The translations under genes were made by a program, and so were the position numbers. This document shows, one piece after another, positions 1 to 8,286 of a stretch of 64,000 bases of DNA. Positions within the stretch are counted from its first letter, which is position 1, and each line of letters opens with the position of its first letter. The notes under the pieces were generated by a model. That model ran no database searches and was not told where the DNA came from. It was given only the letters and a program-made list of their open reading frames with translations. This stretch comes from Spongiactinospora rosea (GTDB lineage: Bacteria > Actinomycetota > Actinomycetes > Streptosporangiales > Streptosporangiaceae). The stretch lies in NCBI RefSeq assembly GCF_003315795.1, contig NZ_QMEY01000015.1, positions 62,001 through 126,000 of the forward strand, given 5' to 3'.

Positions 1-633
1 GACCCGCACCTGCGCATCCGCTTCCACGGTGACCCCGCCACGCTGCTCGGCCCGCTCATGCGCCACGTCTGCGACTGGGCGGCCGATCTGATCTCCACGG
101 GCGCGTGCGCGACCTTCGCCTTCGACACCTACGAGCGCGAGATCGAGCGGTACGGCGGCCTTGCCGGCATGCCGGCCGCCGAGGGCGTCTTCGTCGCCGA
201 CAGCCCGGCCGTGGCCGGTCTGCTCGCTCTGTCCAGAAGCCACGGATTCCCCTACGACCGGGCCACCGTGGCCGCGCTCAGCGTCGACGACCTGCTCGAC
301 GCCCTCGGGCTGGACGTCGAGCAGCGCACGCGCTTCTACCGTGACGGCGTCTCCCCCTCACCGGACGGCGGCCGGGACTATCGCAGGCGCTCGCGTGAGC
401 TGCGCCGGCTCCTGCGCGATCCGGGTTCGCTCGGCACGACACCCCACGACCGGGCCCTGACGTCCCTGCTCGCCGTCCGCCGCCGGAACCTGCCGTCCAC
501 CTACCCCTCTCCCTCGGTGTGCCGCAGCCATGTGCACCTGCACTGCAACCGCCTGCTCGGCACCGGCCACGAGCCCGAACACCGTGTTCTGGAGCTTCTT
601 CGCCGCACTCGCGAAGGTCTCGCCCACCAGTGA
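1..633 (+). CDS. Thiopeptide-type bacteriocin biosynthesis / lantibiotic dehydratase C-terminal domain (5' partial)
   Basis: The reading frame is open from base 1, so only about the last 210 residues are present. The visible part has the features of the SpaB C-terminal (thiopeptide-type bacteriocin biosynthesis) family: DPHLRIRFHG at the left edge, then FDTYEREIERYGG, an ADSPAV segment, and the closing HLHCNRLLGTGHEPEHRVLELLRR. In class I lanthipeptide and thiopeptide pathways this domain eliminates glutamate from glutamylated Ser/Thr to give dehydroamino acids. It may be the tail of a full dehydratase or a stand-alone split domain; the window does not show which. No precursor peptide, cyclase or transporter follows to the right, so any RiPP cluster extends leftwards. 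The gene converges on the amidase gene 22 bp downstream. Confidence 0.85.
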   Translation, partial: DPHLRIRFHGDPATLLGPLMRHVCDWAADLISTGACATFAFDTYEREIERYGGLAGMPAAEGVFVADSPAVAGLLALSRSHGFPYDRATVAALSVDDLLDALGLDVEQRTRFYRDGVSPSPDGGRDYRRRSRELRRLLRDPGSLGTTPHDRALTSLLAVRRRNLPSTYPSPSVCRSHVHLHCNRLLGTGHEPEHRVLELLRRTREGLAHQ

Positions 634-655
634 CCGTGCCAGTGGCCGGGGGCGC

Positions 656-2431
656 TCACGCCTCGGTCACCACGACGTCCTCGCTCTTGACGAACATGAC
701 GCGGTGGCCGAACTGGATCTGGTGGTACTCCAGGGTGCCACGGATCACCTTGTGCTGCGTGGCGTCGAAGGTCGTCGCCTTGTAGAACTCGCCGGTCGTG
801 GTCAGGCCCACCGTGTACGACTGCCCGGCCGCGAACGTGTACTGCAACGGGACCAGCGGCTGCACCTCCACATCCGGCGGATAGGCCGCCGCCTCCGGGT
901 ACGCGCGGCCATAGACCGGAACGGAGTTCAGGCCAGGCCGGGGCTTCGCCATCCGGGTGCGGCTGGGCACGGCCACGGGATCGGACTGCGGGTTGTGGAA
1001 CCACGCCTTCTGGCCCAGGTACCAGATGGCGGTCCAGTCGCCGCGCCGCTCGGCGACGACGTAGCGCTGGCCGGTGACGGCGCGGGCGGCGTGGTCGGAC
1101 ACGTTGAACGTGGACTCGCCCGTCGGGTGCTTGCCGATGTCCTGGACGAGGGGCGCCCCCTCGCGCGGCTCGGTGTGCAGCCAGATCGAGGCCGACCCGT
1201 GCGCCGGGCAGTCGGCTTCGGGGTACTTCTTGTCGCAGCCGATGTAGTGCGGACGGTTGCGGTCGTAGTCGGGAAGGATCATGACCGTGGCCGTGCCGGA
1301 GTCGCCGTCGGGGCGCAGCGGAGCGCCCAGCAGGTAGAAGTAGTGGGCCCAGTCCCAGTACGGGCCCGGGTCCACGTGCATCTTCTCCACCTTCTCCGGC
1401 AGCAGGCCGGGCACGTTGTCATGGCCGAGGATGTGCGCGCGGTCCAGCGGGATGCCGAACCTGCCGGCCAGGTAACGCACGAGCTTGGCGGACGCACGGT
1501 ACATCGCCTCGGTGTACCAGGCGCCGCCGGCGGCGAGAAAGCCCTCGTGCTCCAGGCCGATCGACTTGGGGTTGAGGTACCAGTTGCGTGCGTGCCAGGC
1601 CACGTCCTTGGTGCGCACGTGCTGGGCGAGGTGGCCGTCGTGTGAGCGCAGCGTGTAGTGCCAGCTCGCCGGTCTCGTCGGGTGCTGGACGAGGTCGATC
1701 GCCGCGTCGTAGAACTCCTCGGTGTCGTGGATGACGATGTAGTGGATCGTCTGGCTGTTGGGGCGGTCGGCGATGTCGTGGTTGACGTAGCCGCCCTCCG
1801 GCGTTTCGACGTAGACCGCCGGGATCCACTCGCAGGCCAGCGAGCCGGGGCACTCCACGGCATCCGCGCGGGCCAGATGGGGCAGATCCAGTCTGGCCAG
1901 CCAGGAGCGGGACGGCTGCACCTCCGGAGAGGGCGGCAGCGTCACCTCCGTACCGGTGTCGGTCATCCGGGTGGCGCCCTCGTGGATGACCTCGTACACC
2001 TCGTCGGCGAAGTTCGCGGCGGTCTCCTCGGCCGTGGCGCCCGAGTAGCGCGCCACCGCGCCGTACCAGTCGGCGGGGTCGGCGCTCGGCGGGGCGCCCA
2101 GGGCGCGCTGGTACTCGGCGAGCAGCGCCGCGCCGCCGTCGATGTTGGCGGCCGGGTCCTTGCGCAGGCGCTCGGCGCTCTCCCCCGTCAGCTCGGCGGC
2201 ACGCTCCAGGGTGTGCAGCGAGGAGGAAAGGCCGTCGACCTGGTCGCGCCGCGAGCCGCTCACCGCGTCACCGTCGGTGAGGTGCATGGGTCCGAACCCG
2301 GCCGCCGTGCTGATCCTGCCGCCGTTGCAGTCCCAGCGCGACTCCATGTACGAGACGGCGAGCAGGATCTTCTCCGGCACGCCGTGTTTCCTCGCGGCCT
2401 GTTCGAACGCTTGCGGAATCGTGGGCATCAT
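656..2431 (-). CDS. N-acetylmuramoyl-L-alanine amidase with lysozyme-like N-terminus and SH3-like tail
   Basis: A 591-residue peptidoglycan hydrolase. Residues 1-150 resemble a lytic-transglycosylase-like helical region (AVSYMESRWD, GFGPMHLTDG). Residues about 225-360 form an amidase_2/PGRP domain with zinc-ligand candidates H235 in VIHDTE and H352 in the HVDPGPYWDW segment. Residues 390-591 look like tandem SH3-type wall-binding domains. The start is set by GGAGG five bases before the first of two adjacent ATGs. Homologues I know of in actinomycetes begin with a signal peptide; here the N-terminus MMPTIPQAFEQAARKHG is hydrophilic and no upstream in-frame signal is visible. The protein is therefore cytoplasmic, exported unconventionally, or has lost its leader. 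It would cleave the lactyl-amide bond between MurNAc and L-Ala. Confidence 0.85.
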   Translation of the reverse strand: MMPTIPQAFEQAARKHGVPEKILLAVSYMESRWDCNGGRISTAAGFGPMHLTDGDAVSGSRRDQVDGLSSSLHTLERAAELTGESAERLRKDPAANIDGGAALLAEYQRALGAPPSADPADWYGAVARYSGATAEETAANFADEVYEVIHEGATRMTDTGTEVTLPPSPEVQPSRSWLARLDLPHLARADAVECPGSLACEWIPAVYVETPEGGYVNHDIADRPNSQTIHYIVIHDTEEFYDAAIDLVQHPTRPASWHYTLRSHDGHLAQHVRTKDVAWHARNWYLNPKSIGLEHEGFLAAGGAWYTEAMYRASAKLVRYLAGRFGIPLDRAHILGHDNVPGLLPEKVEKMHVDPGPYWDWAHYFYLLGAPLRPDGDSGTATVMILPDYDRNRPHYIGCDKKYPEADCPAHGSASIWLHTEPREGAPLVQDIGKHPTGESTFNVSDHAARAVTGQRYVVAERRGDWTAIWYLGQKAWFHNPQSDPVAVPSRTRMAKPRPGLNSVPVYGRAYPEAAAYPPDVEVQPLVPLQYTFAAGQSYTVGLTTTGEFYKATTFDATQHKVIRGTLEYHQIQFGHRVMFVKSEDVVVTEA

Positions 2432-2579
2432 CACCACCTCCAGCTGCACCGTCGCACGGATGGGAGTCCGGCCGGGAGGGGATATGTCATAGTTTTCCGC
2501 TGTCTTGTCGCAGTACGAGGCCTTGCCGTGGCATCCGCCGAAGGTCCGGCACGTTCGCCTGCACCGGACCGTGGCGCGG

Positions 2580-3950
2580 TCAGGGGGCCAGGGGGATGAT
2601 CCTGCGGAACTTGCCGCCGGCCGACCGCTCGGGCGGCTCCTCGGCGTGTTCCAGTGTGACGTGCTCGGCCCCGTGCTCGGCCAGCAGGCGCGAGATCTCC
2701 TCGTGTACAGTCCGCCACACATGATCGGGATCGGCGCCGTCCGCCTGCCTCAGCCGCACCCGCAGCGTCGCCGGCACGCTCTGCACCACCTGGAACTGCC
2801 CGACACCGGGGACGCGGTCCAGCAGCGTGCCGAACGCCATGGGCGAGATGCGGACGTGCCCGCCGCCATCGGCGGGGAATTCGAGCATCTCCGCCGCGCG
2901 GCCCTGCACCTGGACGGCGGGCAGCGGGCTGCCGCACGGGCAGGCGTCGGACCGCACCAGGACGTTGTCGCCCAGGTCGTAGCGGAGGATCGGCTGGACC
3001 CGGTTGGCGAGATTGCTCAGCAGGACGGTGTGCGAGGGCCGCCCCGGCGGGACGGGCCGGTGGTCGGCGTCGACCGGCTCCAGCACCACCCAGTCGGTGT
3101 TGACGTGCAGCCAGTCGTGCGCGCAGCCGTAGGCGAGGAAGCCGCACTCGGTGGCGGCGTAGGCGGAGCGGACCTGGGCGTGGAACGCGGCGGCGATCCG
3201 GGCGCGGTTCTCCGCGGTCAGCGCCTCGCCGCCGGCGATGACCATCCCCGGGTGGATGCGCAGGCGGCCGGCCTCCTGCTCGGCGGCCAGCAGCCCGAGC
3301 ATGCCGGCGAAGCCGGTGAGCGAACTGGGGTTGTACCGGTTCAGCTCGGCGGCCAGTTGCGGCAGCGGCTTGTGAATGGAGAACTCCCGCAGCATCCAGC
3401 CGAGCCGCGGGTGGTCGCGCCGGAACCGCGCGGCCCCGGCGACGGTGGAGAAGTGGCCGGGCGGCGCGGAGACGATGGCGGTGCGGCCGGCGCCGCGCAT
3501 GAGGCGCACGAGGTCGCCGACCCCCAGCCCGGCTCGCGCGCGCCGCCCGACCGCGTTGCCCACGGCCAGGCTCCGTTCGTCCTGCAGGAAGATTCCGCGC
3601 AGCCCGCTGGTGCCGGACGTGGTGGCCACGAGGTACCGCCCCTGGAAGCGCTCGCCCACGAGGGCGGGGTCGGCGACGAACTCCCGGGCCTTGGCCAGGG
3701 TCACGTCCGGGTCGGTGACCCAGTCGTCGAAGCGCGCCATGAGCGCCTTCTTGCCGGTGGCCGGGAGCCGCGCAGGGTCGTCGATGTCGTCGGGCAGCGC
3801 CCGGTACAGCTCGCGGTAGTAGGGCGAGTGGGCGCGGGCGTGGGCCACGGCCTCGGCCAGGCGGGCCCGCTGCCTCCGCGTGATCCCCTCGGGGCCCTCG
3901 CGCAGCGCCCGCCGCGCGTCGCGGGCGAGGCTCTGTTCGTTCTCCGTCAT
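2580..3950 (-). CDS. PaaK-like adenylate-forming enzyme (phenylacetate-CoA ligase family)
   Basis: A 456-residue member of the phenylacetate-CoA ligase / coenzyme F390 synthetase group of ANL adenylating enzymes. Landmarks are the phosphate-binding ATTSGTSG loop near residue 110, the SAYAATECGFLAYGC segment (adenine and acid pocket, near 250), RYDLGD near 310, and a Cys pair (ACPCGSPLP) just after it as in F390-type members. These enzymes activate a carboxylate as an acyl-AMP, often passing it to CoA. The substrate cannot be read from the sequence, and no thiolation domain or ring-oxidation genes are nearby. Its ATG overlaps the stop of the upstream TetR gene by 4 bp (ATGA), so the two are translationally coupled. 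Confidence 0.85.
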   Translation of the reverse strand: MTENEQSLARDARRALREGPEGITRRQRARLAEAVAHARAHSPYYRELYRALPDDIDDPARLPATGKKALMARFDDWVTDPDVTLAKAREFVADPALVGERFQGRYLVATTSGTSGLRGIFLQDERSLAVGNAVGRRARAGLGVGDLVRLMRGAGRTAIVSAPPGHFSTVAGAARFRRDHPRLGWMLREFSIHKPLPQLAAELNRYNPSSLTGFAGMLGLLAAEQEAGRLRIHPGMVIAGGEALTAENRARIAAAFHAQVRSAYAATECGFLAYGCAHDWLHVNTDWVVLEPVDADHRPVPPGRPSHTVLLSNLANRVQPILRYDLGDNVLVRSDACPCGSPLPAVQVQGRAAEMLEFPADGGGHVRISPMAFGTLLDRVPGVGQFQVVQSVPATLRVRLRQADGADPDHVWRTVHEEISRLLAEHGAEHVTLEHAEEPPERSAGGKFRRIIPLAP

Positions 3951-4588
3951 GACGGGTCGCTCCCCTCTGCGATGTCCGCGCGGACCGAGAGCAGGCCGCG
4001 CGCGGCGATATCGAGGCCGTGCCGCGCGGCCCGCCACAGCTCGTCCTGCGACCGGCCGAGCTCGACGCTCGCCAGGCTCGCCTGCTGGACGGCGCCGATC
4101 AGGGCGCCGGTCATCGCGGCGGCGGTGATCGGATCCAGCCGGTCCGGGAACGCCTTCAGCAGCTCGCCGGCCATCCTCCGCTGCAGGTCCAGCATCAGGT
4201 ACAGCCCCTTGGCCTGCAGCGCCGGCGTCGTCATCATCAGGCGGACCCCCGCCGACAGCTCCTCGGGCTCCTTGCGGGGCACCTCGGGGCGGCGCCGGGC
4301 GGCGTACTCCTGCACCGCCCTGGTCAGCAGCTCGCCCGGGCCCTCCTGCGGCCGCGGCGCCGCCAGCTCGCCGAGCAGCCGGTCGAAGATGTGCTCGGTG
4401 TCGGCGAACACGACCTCGTCCTTGGCGCCGAAGTAGTTGAAGAACGTCTTGGGGTCGACGTCCGCCGCCACGGCGATCTGTGTCACCGTGGTCTGCTCGT
4501 ACCCCTGCTCGGCGAACAGCCTCATCGCGGCGGCGATGATCCGTTGCCTGGTCAGCCGCTTCTTGCGGTCGCGGCGCGATTCCTCCAT
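3947..4588 (-). CDS. TetR-family transcriptional regulator
   Basis: 213 residues. A TetR N-terminal helix-turn-helix (RQRIIAAAMRLFAEQGYEQTTVTQIAVAADVDPKTFFNYFG) is followed by a helical ligand-binding region. I chose the ATG giving MEESRRDRKK rather than one six codons upstream because TetR proteins of this type begin with the charged arm. It precedes and overlaps the PaaK-like gene, so it likely controls itself and that enzyme. The upstream 4589-4655 region is unusually A+T rich for this window (AAAATATACA, GGAAAATTT) and is the likely promoter/operator. The effector is unknown. Confidence 0.88.
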   Translation of the reverse strand: MEESRRDRKKRLTRQRIIAAAMRLFAEQGYEQTTVTQIAVAADVDPKTFFNYFGAKDEVVFADTEHIFDRLLGELAAPRPQEGPGELLTRAVQEYAARRRPEVPRKEPEELSAGVRLMMTTPALQAKGLYLMLDLQRRMAGELLKAFPDRLDPITAAAMTGALIGAVQQASLASVELGRSQDELWRAARHGLDIAARGLLSVRADIAEGSDPS

Positions 4589-4655
4589 GCGCAAAATATA
4601 CAGCACATGGAACTTTCTAGAGACTGGAAAATTTGCCAGGCGCCCGTCTCGGCGG

Positions 4656-5903
4656 TCAGGCGGCCTTGCCGCGGGCGATGTAGAGGCTCATGCCGGTGAA
4701 GTCGACGGTGATGTTGTAGGGCTTCCAGAAGCAGTGGGAGAACCAGCCCATCGTGTCGAAGCCCGTCCCATAGGGCCAGGGCACGTTGACCGCCTGGTTC
4801 GGGTTCGTGTAGCAGTAGACCTCCCTGGCCACGGCGTTGCCGAGGCGGATCTTCTCCGGATAGCAGGGATAGACGACGGCCGGATGGCTCTGGGCGAAGG
4901 TCCCGATCTGGCGGTCATGGTCGATGCGGATGCCCAGCTGCTCGGCCGTCTCCCCGCGCATGCCCGCGGTGATCTCGCTGCCTCCGCCGAGGTTCACGCC
5001 CACCAGCCCTGTGCGGGAGCCGGTGGCGCCGGCGAAGTCGCCCGTGCTGTGCAGGTACTGCTCACGCGCCAGCCACAGCGGCAGGGGCCGGGCGCCCGCC
5101 CGGACGGCGGCGGCGCGTGCCTTCCTGGCCGTTTCGGGGGTGCGGCGGCGCAGGATCAGTTGCTTGCCCGCATAGTCGAAGGTGGTGAGCAGGTGGTAGA
5201 AGACCCAGGTGCCGATCAGGCCGTCGCTGTCGCTGCCGATGTCTTCGCCCGACTCCGTGGCCGACCAGCCCACCGGGACGTTGCGCAGTTCGATGCCGCC
5301 CAGCTTCAAGGAGTCCAGTATCCCGTAGTACGCCCAGAAGGCGCCGCCCTCGGAGTCGATCTTCTGACTGGCGACGGGGGTCAGCCCGGCCTCCTTGGCC
5401 ACCGACGCGCGGATGTTCAGGTTCGGGGCGCCGGTGTAGAAGGAGAACCGCTTCGCCGGTCCGCCGTTGACCGATGCCTCCACCAGCGGCATCGGGTCCG
5501 ACTGCTTCCACGGCACGTGCGCGGTCTCGCCGTGAACCTGGTACGCCTCGCCGCGGACCGCCGCGAACCACTCGGCGTAGCCGTCCTCGCCCGCCGCCTT
5601 CCAGTGAGGCGCGGACTGGGCGAGCTTGTCCTGCCGGATGTAACAGTCGGCCAGGAGGTGGTTGGCCTCCTTGTCGCCGGGCGCCAGGGCGAGGGCCATC
5701 GACAGGTACTTCTCGGCGTCGGCGAACCGGTTGGCCAGCAGCGCCACGTAACCGCGCCGGCGGGCCGCGTGCACGTTCTCGGGGTCCCTTTTCAGGATCT
5801 CCTCGTACGCGCGGCCCGCCGCCTCGAACTCGCCGGCCTTGAACAGCGCATCCGCGTCACCGCCACCGGCCACCGCGGTGCCCCACTGCCTGTCATCCGC
5901 CAC
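4656..5903 (-). CDS. TPR protein with degenerate retropepsin-like (aspartyl protease) domain
   Basis: 415 residues from a GTG start preceded by AAAAGGAGAAGGC. Residues about 17-105 are two to three tetratricopeptide repeats (ALFKAGEFEAAGRAYEEILKRDP; ANRFADAEKYLSMALALAP). The rest follows the layout of a two-lobed retropepsin-like domain: SVNGG followed by FYTGA at 155-159, and a second lobe with GVNLGGGSEI near 313. In active members the first motif is D-T-G-A; here the Asp is Tyr (Y156), and the second lobe lacks D-T-G as well. The fold assignment is inferred from pattern and spacing; catalytic activity is unlikely. No signal peptide is seen. It stands alone on the minus strand between a truncated LysR and the TetR/PaaK pair. 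Confidence 0.65.
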   Translation of the reverse strand: MADDRQWGTAVAGGGDADALFKAGEFEAAGRAYEEILKRDPENVHAARRRGYVALLANRFADAEKYLSMALALAPGDKEANHLLADCYIRQDKLAQSAPHWKAAGEDGYAEWFAAVRGEAYQVHGETAHVPWKQSDPMPLVEASVNGGPAKRFSFYTGAPNLNIRASVAKEAGLTPVASQKIDSEGGAFWAYYGILDSLKLGGIELRNVPVGWSATESGEDIGSDSDGLIGTWVFYHLLTTFDYAGKQLILRRRTPETARKARAAAVRAGARPLPLWLAREQYLHSTGDFAGATGSRTGLVGVNLGGGSEITAGMRGETAEQLGIRIDHDRQIGTFAQSHPAVVYPCYPEKIRLGNAVAREVYCYTNPNQAVNVPWPYGTGFDTMGWFSHCFWKPYNITVDFTGMSLYIARGKAA

Positions 5904-6040
5904 GCCTTCTCCTTTTGTGATCACGACTCTGTGTCCGGCGGCGGGCGCGATCCCGGCGCCGGCCGCCCCGTCCAACTGTCGGCCAGCCGTGTCCCCGCCC
6001 CGTCCGCGCCGTGTCATGGTCGTGTCACGGGCGTAGCCGC

Positions 6041-6406
6041 CTACGGACCGGGATACAGGGGGCGGTCGGGAGTGGGCAGCCACTGGCTTTCGGGGGTGAA
6101 GGGGCGGTAGCGGTCCTTCACGTGCGCGATGAGCCGCGGACGGCGGCGCGCGGCGAACATCGCGGTGGCCTGGTCGGCCATGCCGATCAGCGCCCGGGCG
6201 TGCGGGAGGAACGCCTGGCCGTCCGGGGACGGGCCGACCCCGGCGCGGGACCGAATCGGCAACGGGACGCCCAGGTCGGACTCCAGTTCGGCGAACCGCT
6301 TGGACACCGCCTGCTGGGACATGCCCATGCGGGCGGCCGCCTCGGTGAAGTGCCCGTCATCGACCACGGCGAGGAAGGCCCTGACGGCACCGAGGTCCAG
6401 CTCCAT
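6041..6406 (-). pseudogene. Truncated LysR-family regulator (N-terminal HTH only)
   Basis: 121 residues, against about 300 for the family. The LysR winged helix is intact (AVRAFLAVVDDGHFTEAAARMGMSQQAVSKRFAELESDLGVPL), as is the start of the linker helix (FLPHARALIGMADQATAMFAA). The effector-binding domain is absent: the frame runs for another 30 or so unrelated residues, rich in Pro and Arg, to a stop. It probably represents a deletion remnant rather than a working regulator, although an HTH-only product could still bind DNA. It lies 3' of the VOC gene at 6481-7452 on the same strand. Confidence 0.7.
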
Positions 6407-6480
6407 GAACGACTCCTGGTTGTCGGCCGGTCGGCCGCTGATGAGCCAAGCCAAGCAACTCCGGGACGGCCGGACGGCCG

Positions 6481-7452
6481 TCATCCGACGCGGACGTGGC
6501 CGTCCTGGCGGAAGATGATCGCCGCACCGAGCGCGGCGTCGGCGGGAACGAACGACTCCGCCGGGCCGGTCCGGGTGACCGGGACGTCGTTGCCGCGCAG
6601 GAGTGCCTCGGTGGCGGAGAGGTCGCGCACGGACACGGCGTACGCGACGAACGCGGGCAGCGCCGCCGGGCGCTCACCGGGCAGCAGGCCGGCCAGTGCC
6701 GACGCGGCCACCACGGTGACGTTGGCCCGGTCGAAACGGGTGACCCGGCCAGGTCGCGCGGGGCCGAAGTAGGCTTCGTAGCGGCGTGCCAGGTCGGGCA
6801 ACGCCGTGTCGGCCACGCACAGCACGCACTCCACCAGCCCGGTCGAGCCGTTGGGGTGATCGGCCTGCTCGTGGGGTGCCTCGACCGGCGGGTTCTCGGC
6901 GAATCCGATCCTGCCCTCCGGCGCGCGTCCCGGGGACGATCCGGGCCCGGAGATCTCCAGGTAGCGGGCGGGCTCCATCCTGGTCCCCGTGCCGGTCTCG
7001 ACGGGCCGCTGGATGTCGTGTACGCCGCCGTGGCCGACCCCATCGGCCGTCAGCCGCGCGGCCACGCGGTCGATGTCGGGCGTGTCGGCGATCATGATGT
7101 GCACGCCCTGGAAGCGCTCAAGAAACGACGTGATGCCGGCCGCGGTGGCGCGGATGGCGGCCCTCAGGCCGGGCGCCTTGTCGTCGGGCACCCGCAACGG
7201 GATCGGCCGGGCGCCGCCGGGGACGCGGCCGGTGTCGTCGATGACGGCCACCAGTTCGACGAAGCCGCGTGGAAAGTACACGTGGGCGTTGGCCACTCCG
7301 AACGGTTCCGCGGGGCCGCCCGGCGCGGTCGGCAGGACGGGATAGGCGGGGGCGGCGACGGTGAAGCCGAGCCGCCGGTACCGCTCGATGGCCTGGTCCA
7401 TGTCGTGCACGATGTGGCCGACGTGGTGCAGTCCGTTGATCTCATGGCCCAT
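6481..7452 (-). CDS. VOC / glyoxalase-like domain protein
   Basis: 323 residues with a glyoxalase_3-like vicinal oxygen chelate domain. HHVGHIVHDMDQAIERYRRLGFTV opens the first beta-alpha-beta unit, PRGFVELVAVID closes the first half, and a second similar half follows (CVLCVADTALPDLARRYEAYFG). The start ATG has GGGAGGTG upstream. VOC proteins bind metal at paired His/Glu sites and serve as dioxygenases, isomerases or sequestering proteins; the substrate is unknown. It is divergent from a TetR gene (7533), and the 80-bp gap carries a 24-bp near-perfect dyad, so this gene is the probable target of that repressor. Confidence 0.75.
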   Translation of the reverse strand: MGHEINGLHHVGHIVHDMDQAIERYRRLGFTVAAPAYPVLPTAPGGPAEPFGVANAHVYFPRGFVELVAVIDDTGRVPGGARPIPLRVPDDKAPGLRAAIRATAAGITSFLERFQGVHIMIADTPDIDRVAARLTADGVGHGGVHDIQRPVETGTGTRMEPARYLEISGPGSSPGRAPEGRIGFAENPPVEAPHEQADHPNGSTGLVECVLCVADTALPDLARRYEAYFGPARPGRVTRFDRANVTVVAASALAGLLPGERPAALPAFVAYAVSVRDLSATEALLRGNDVPVTRTGPAESFVPADAALGAAIIFRQDGHVRVG

Positions 7453-7476
7453 GACGGGCACCTCCCAGTGAAGATA

Positions 7477-7500
7477 GTCGACTCTCTTTTGAGAGTAGAC
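7477..7500. promoter_or_regulatory. 24-bp dyad, likely TetR operator between VOC and tetR genes
   Basis: Left arm GTCGACTCTC, spacer TTTT, right arm GAGAGTAGAC; nine of ten arm positions pair. It lies 24-48 bp upstream of the VOC start codon and 32 bp upstream of the divergent TetR start, positioned to control both. Assignment to the adjacent TetR is inferred from position. Confidence 0.7.
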
Positions 7501-7532
7501 CATCATTTGGGTGCGTACAGTACGATTCCTGC

Positions 7533-8111
7533 GTGGCTGAGATCGGACTACGCGAGCGCAAGAAGGCCAGGACCAGGGAGACGATTTTGCGCGAGGCGTT
7601 CAGGCTCTTCCATGAGCGCGGCTACAACGCCACCACCGTCGAGCAGATAGCCGAAGCCGCCGAGATCTCCCCCGCCACCTTCTTCCGCTACTTCCCGGCG
7701 AAGGAGGACCTGGTCAGGCTCGACCGCTTCCCACCCCTGATCGAGGCGCTGGCCGCCCGGCCGCCCGGCGCCCCGGTCACCGTGCTGCGCGGCGCGTTCC
7801 GCGCGGCGTTCGCCGCCCTGTCCGCCGAAGAGATCGCCGCGGGGCACGCGCGGGAGGTGTTCGCGGCCACCGTGCCCGAGTTGCTGGTGGCCAACCTGCG
7901 CAGAAGCCCCGGTCTGATCGGCGAGGTCTGCGCCATCGTGGCGGACAAGGCCGGATGCGCGGCCGACGACCCGCGGGTCCGGAACGCGGTCGGTGCCGCC
8001 TTCGGCGTGGTGGCCATGGTGTGGGTGCGGTGGGCCCAGGATTCCGGCCTGGACGGCCCGGCCGAGATCGACGACGCACTGGCGCACCTGGAGTCGGGCT
8101 TGAGCCTGTAG
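7533..8111 (+). CDS. TetR-family transcriptional regulator
   Basis: 192 residues from a GTG start. The N-terminal HTH is canonical (RETILREAFRLFHERGYNATTVEQIAEAAEISPATFFRYFPAKEDLV). The C-terminal half is the variable effector-binding domain. It is divergent from the VOC gene at 6481-7452, with a strong palindrome in the shared gap, which suggests autoregulation plus repression of that gene. A short hairpin (GCCGGG/CCCGGC) follows the stop codon. Codon use matches the surroundings. Confidence 0.9.
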   Translation: MAEIGLRERKKARTRETILREAFRLFHERGYNATTVEQIAEAAEISPATFFRYFPAKEDLVRLDRFPPLIEALAARPPGAPVTVLRGAFRAAFAALSAEEIAAGHAREVFAATVPELLVANLRRSPGLIGEVCAIVADKAGCAADDPRVRNAVGAAFGVVAMVWVRWAQDSGLDGPAEIDDALAHLESGLSL

Positions 8112-8286
8112 CCGGGCCGGACCCGGCCGCGCTGATACAGATCGTCAACTAATCGGTTCTCCCGGGACTGGCCGCCGCACTGGTCATGCGTAAGGGTCTT
8201 CAAGGGGCGGAAGTGCGGCGTTCGAGCACTCCGTCCGCTGCCGTCCCGAGTGTTCAGGCGTATCCACGAGAGAAGGAAGCACACCC

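Noticed and set aside
530..1645. A 371-codon plus-strand frame
   Set aside because: Antisense shadow of the amidase gene, no domain and no ribosome-binding site.
2432..2722. N-terminal extension of the amidase frame to position 2722
   Set aside because: The extension overlaps the PaaK-like gene's shadow, has Arg/Ser-rich composition, and the strong RBS is at 2431.
2505..4436. A 643-codon open frame on the plus strand
   Set aside because: Antisense shadow of the PaaK-like and TetR genes; low-complexity composition and no recognisable motif.
8111..8127. Hairpin GCCGGG/CCCGGC after the TetR stop
   Set aside because: Only 6 bp of stem in very GC-rich DNA, so expected by chance; not called as a terminator.
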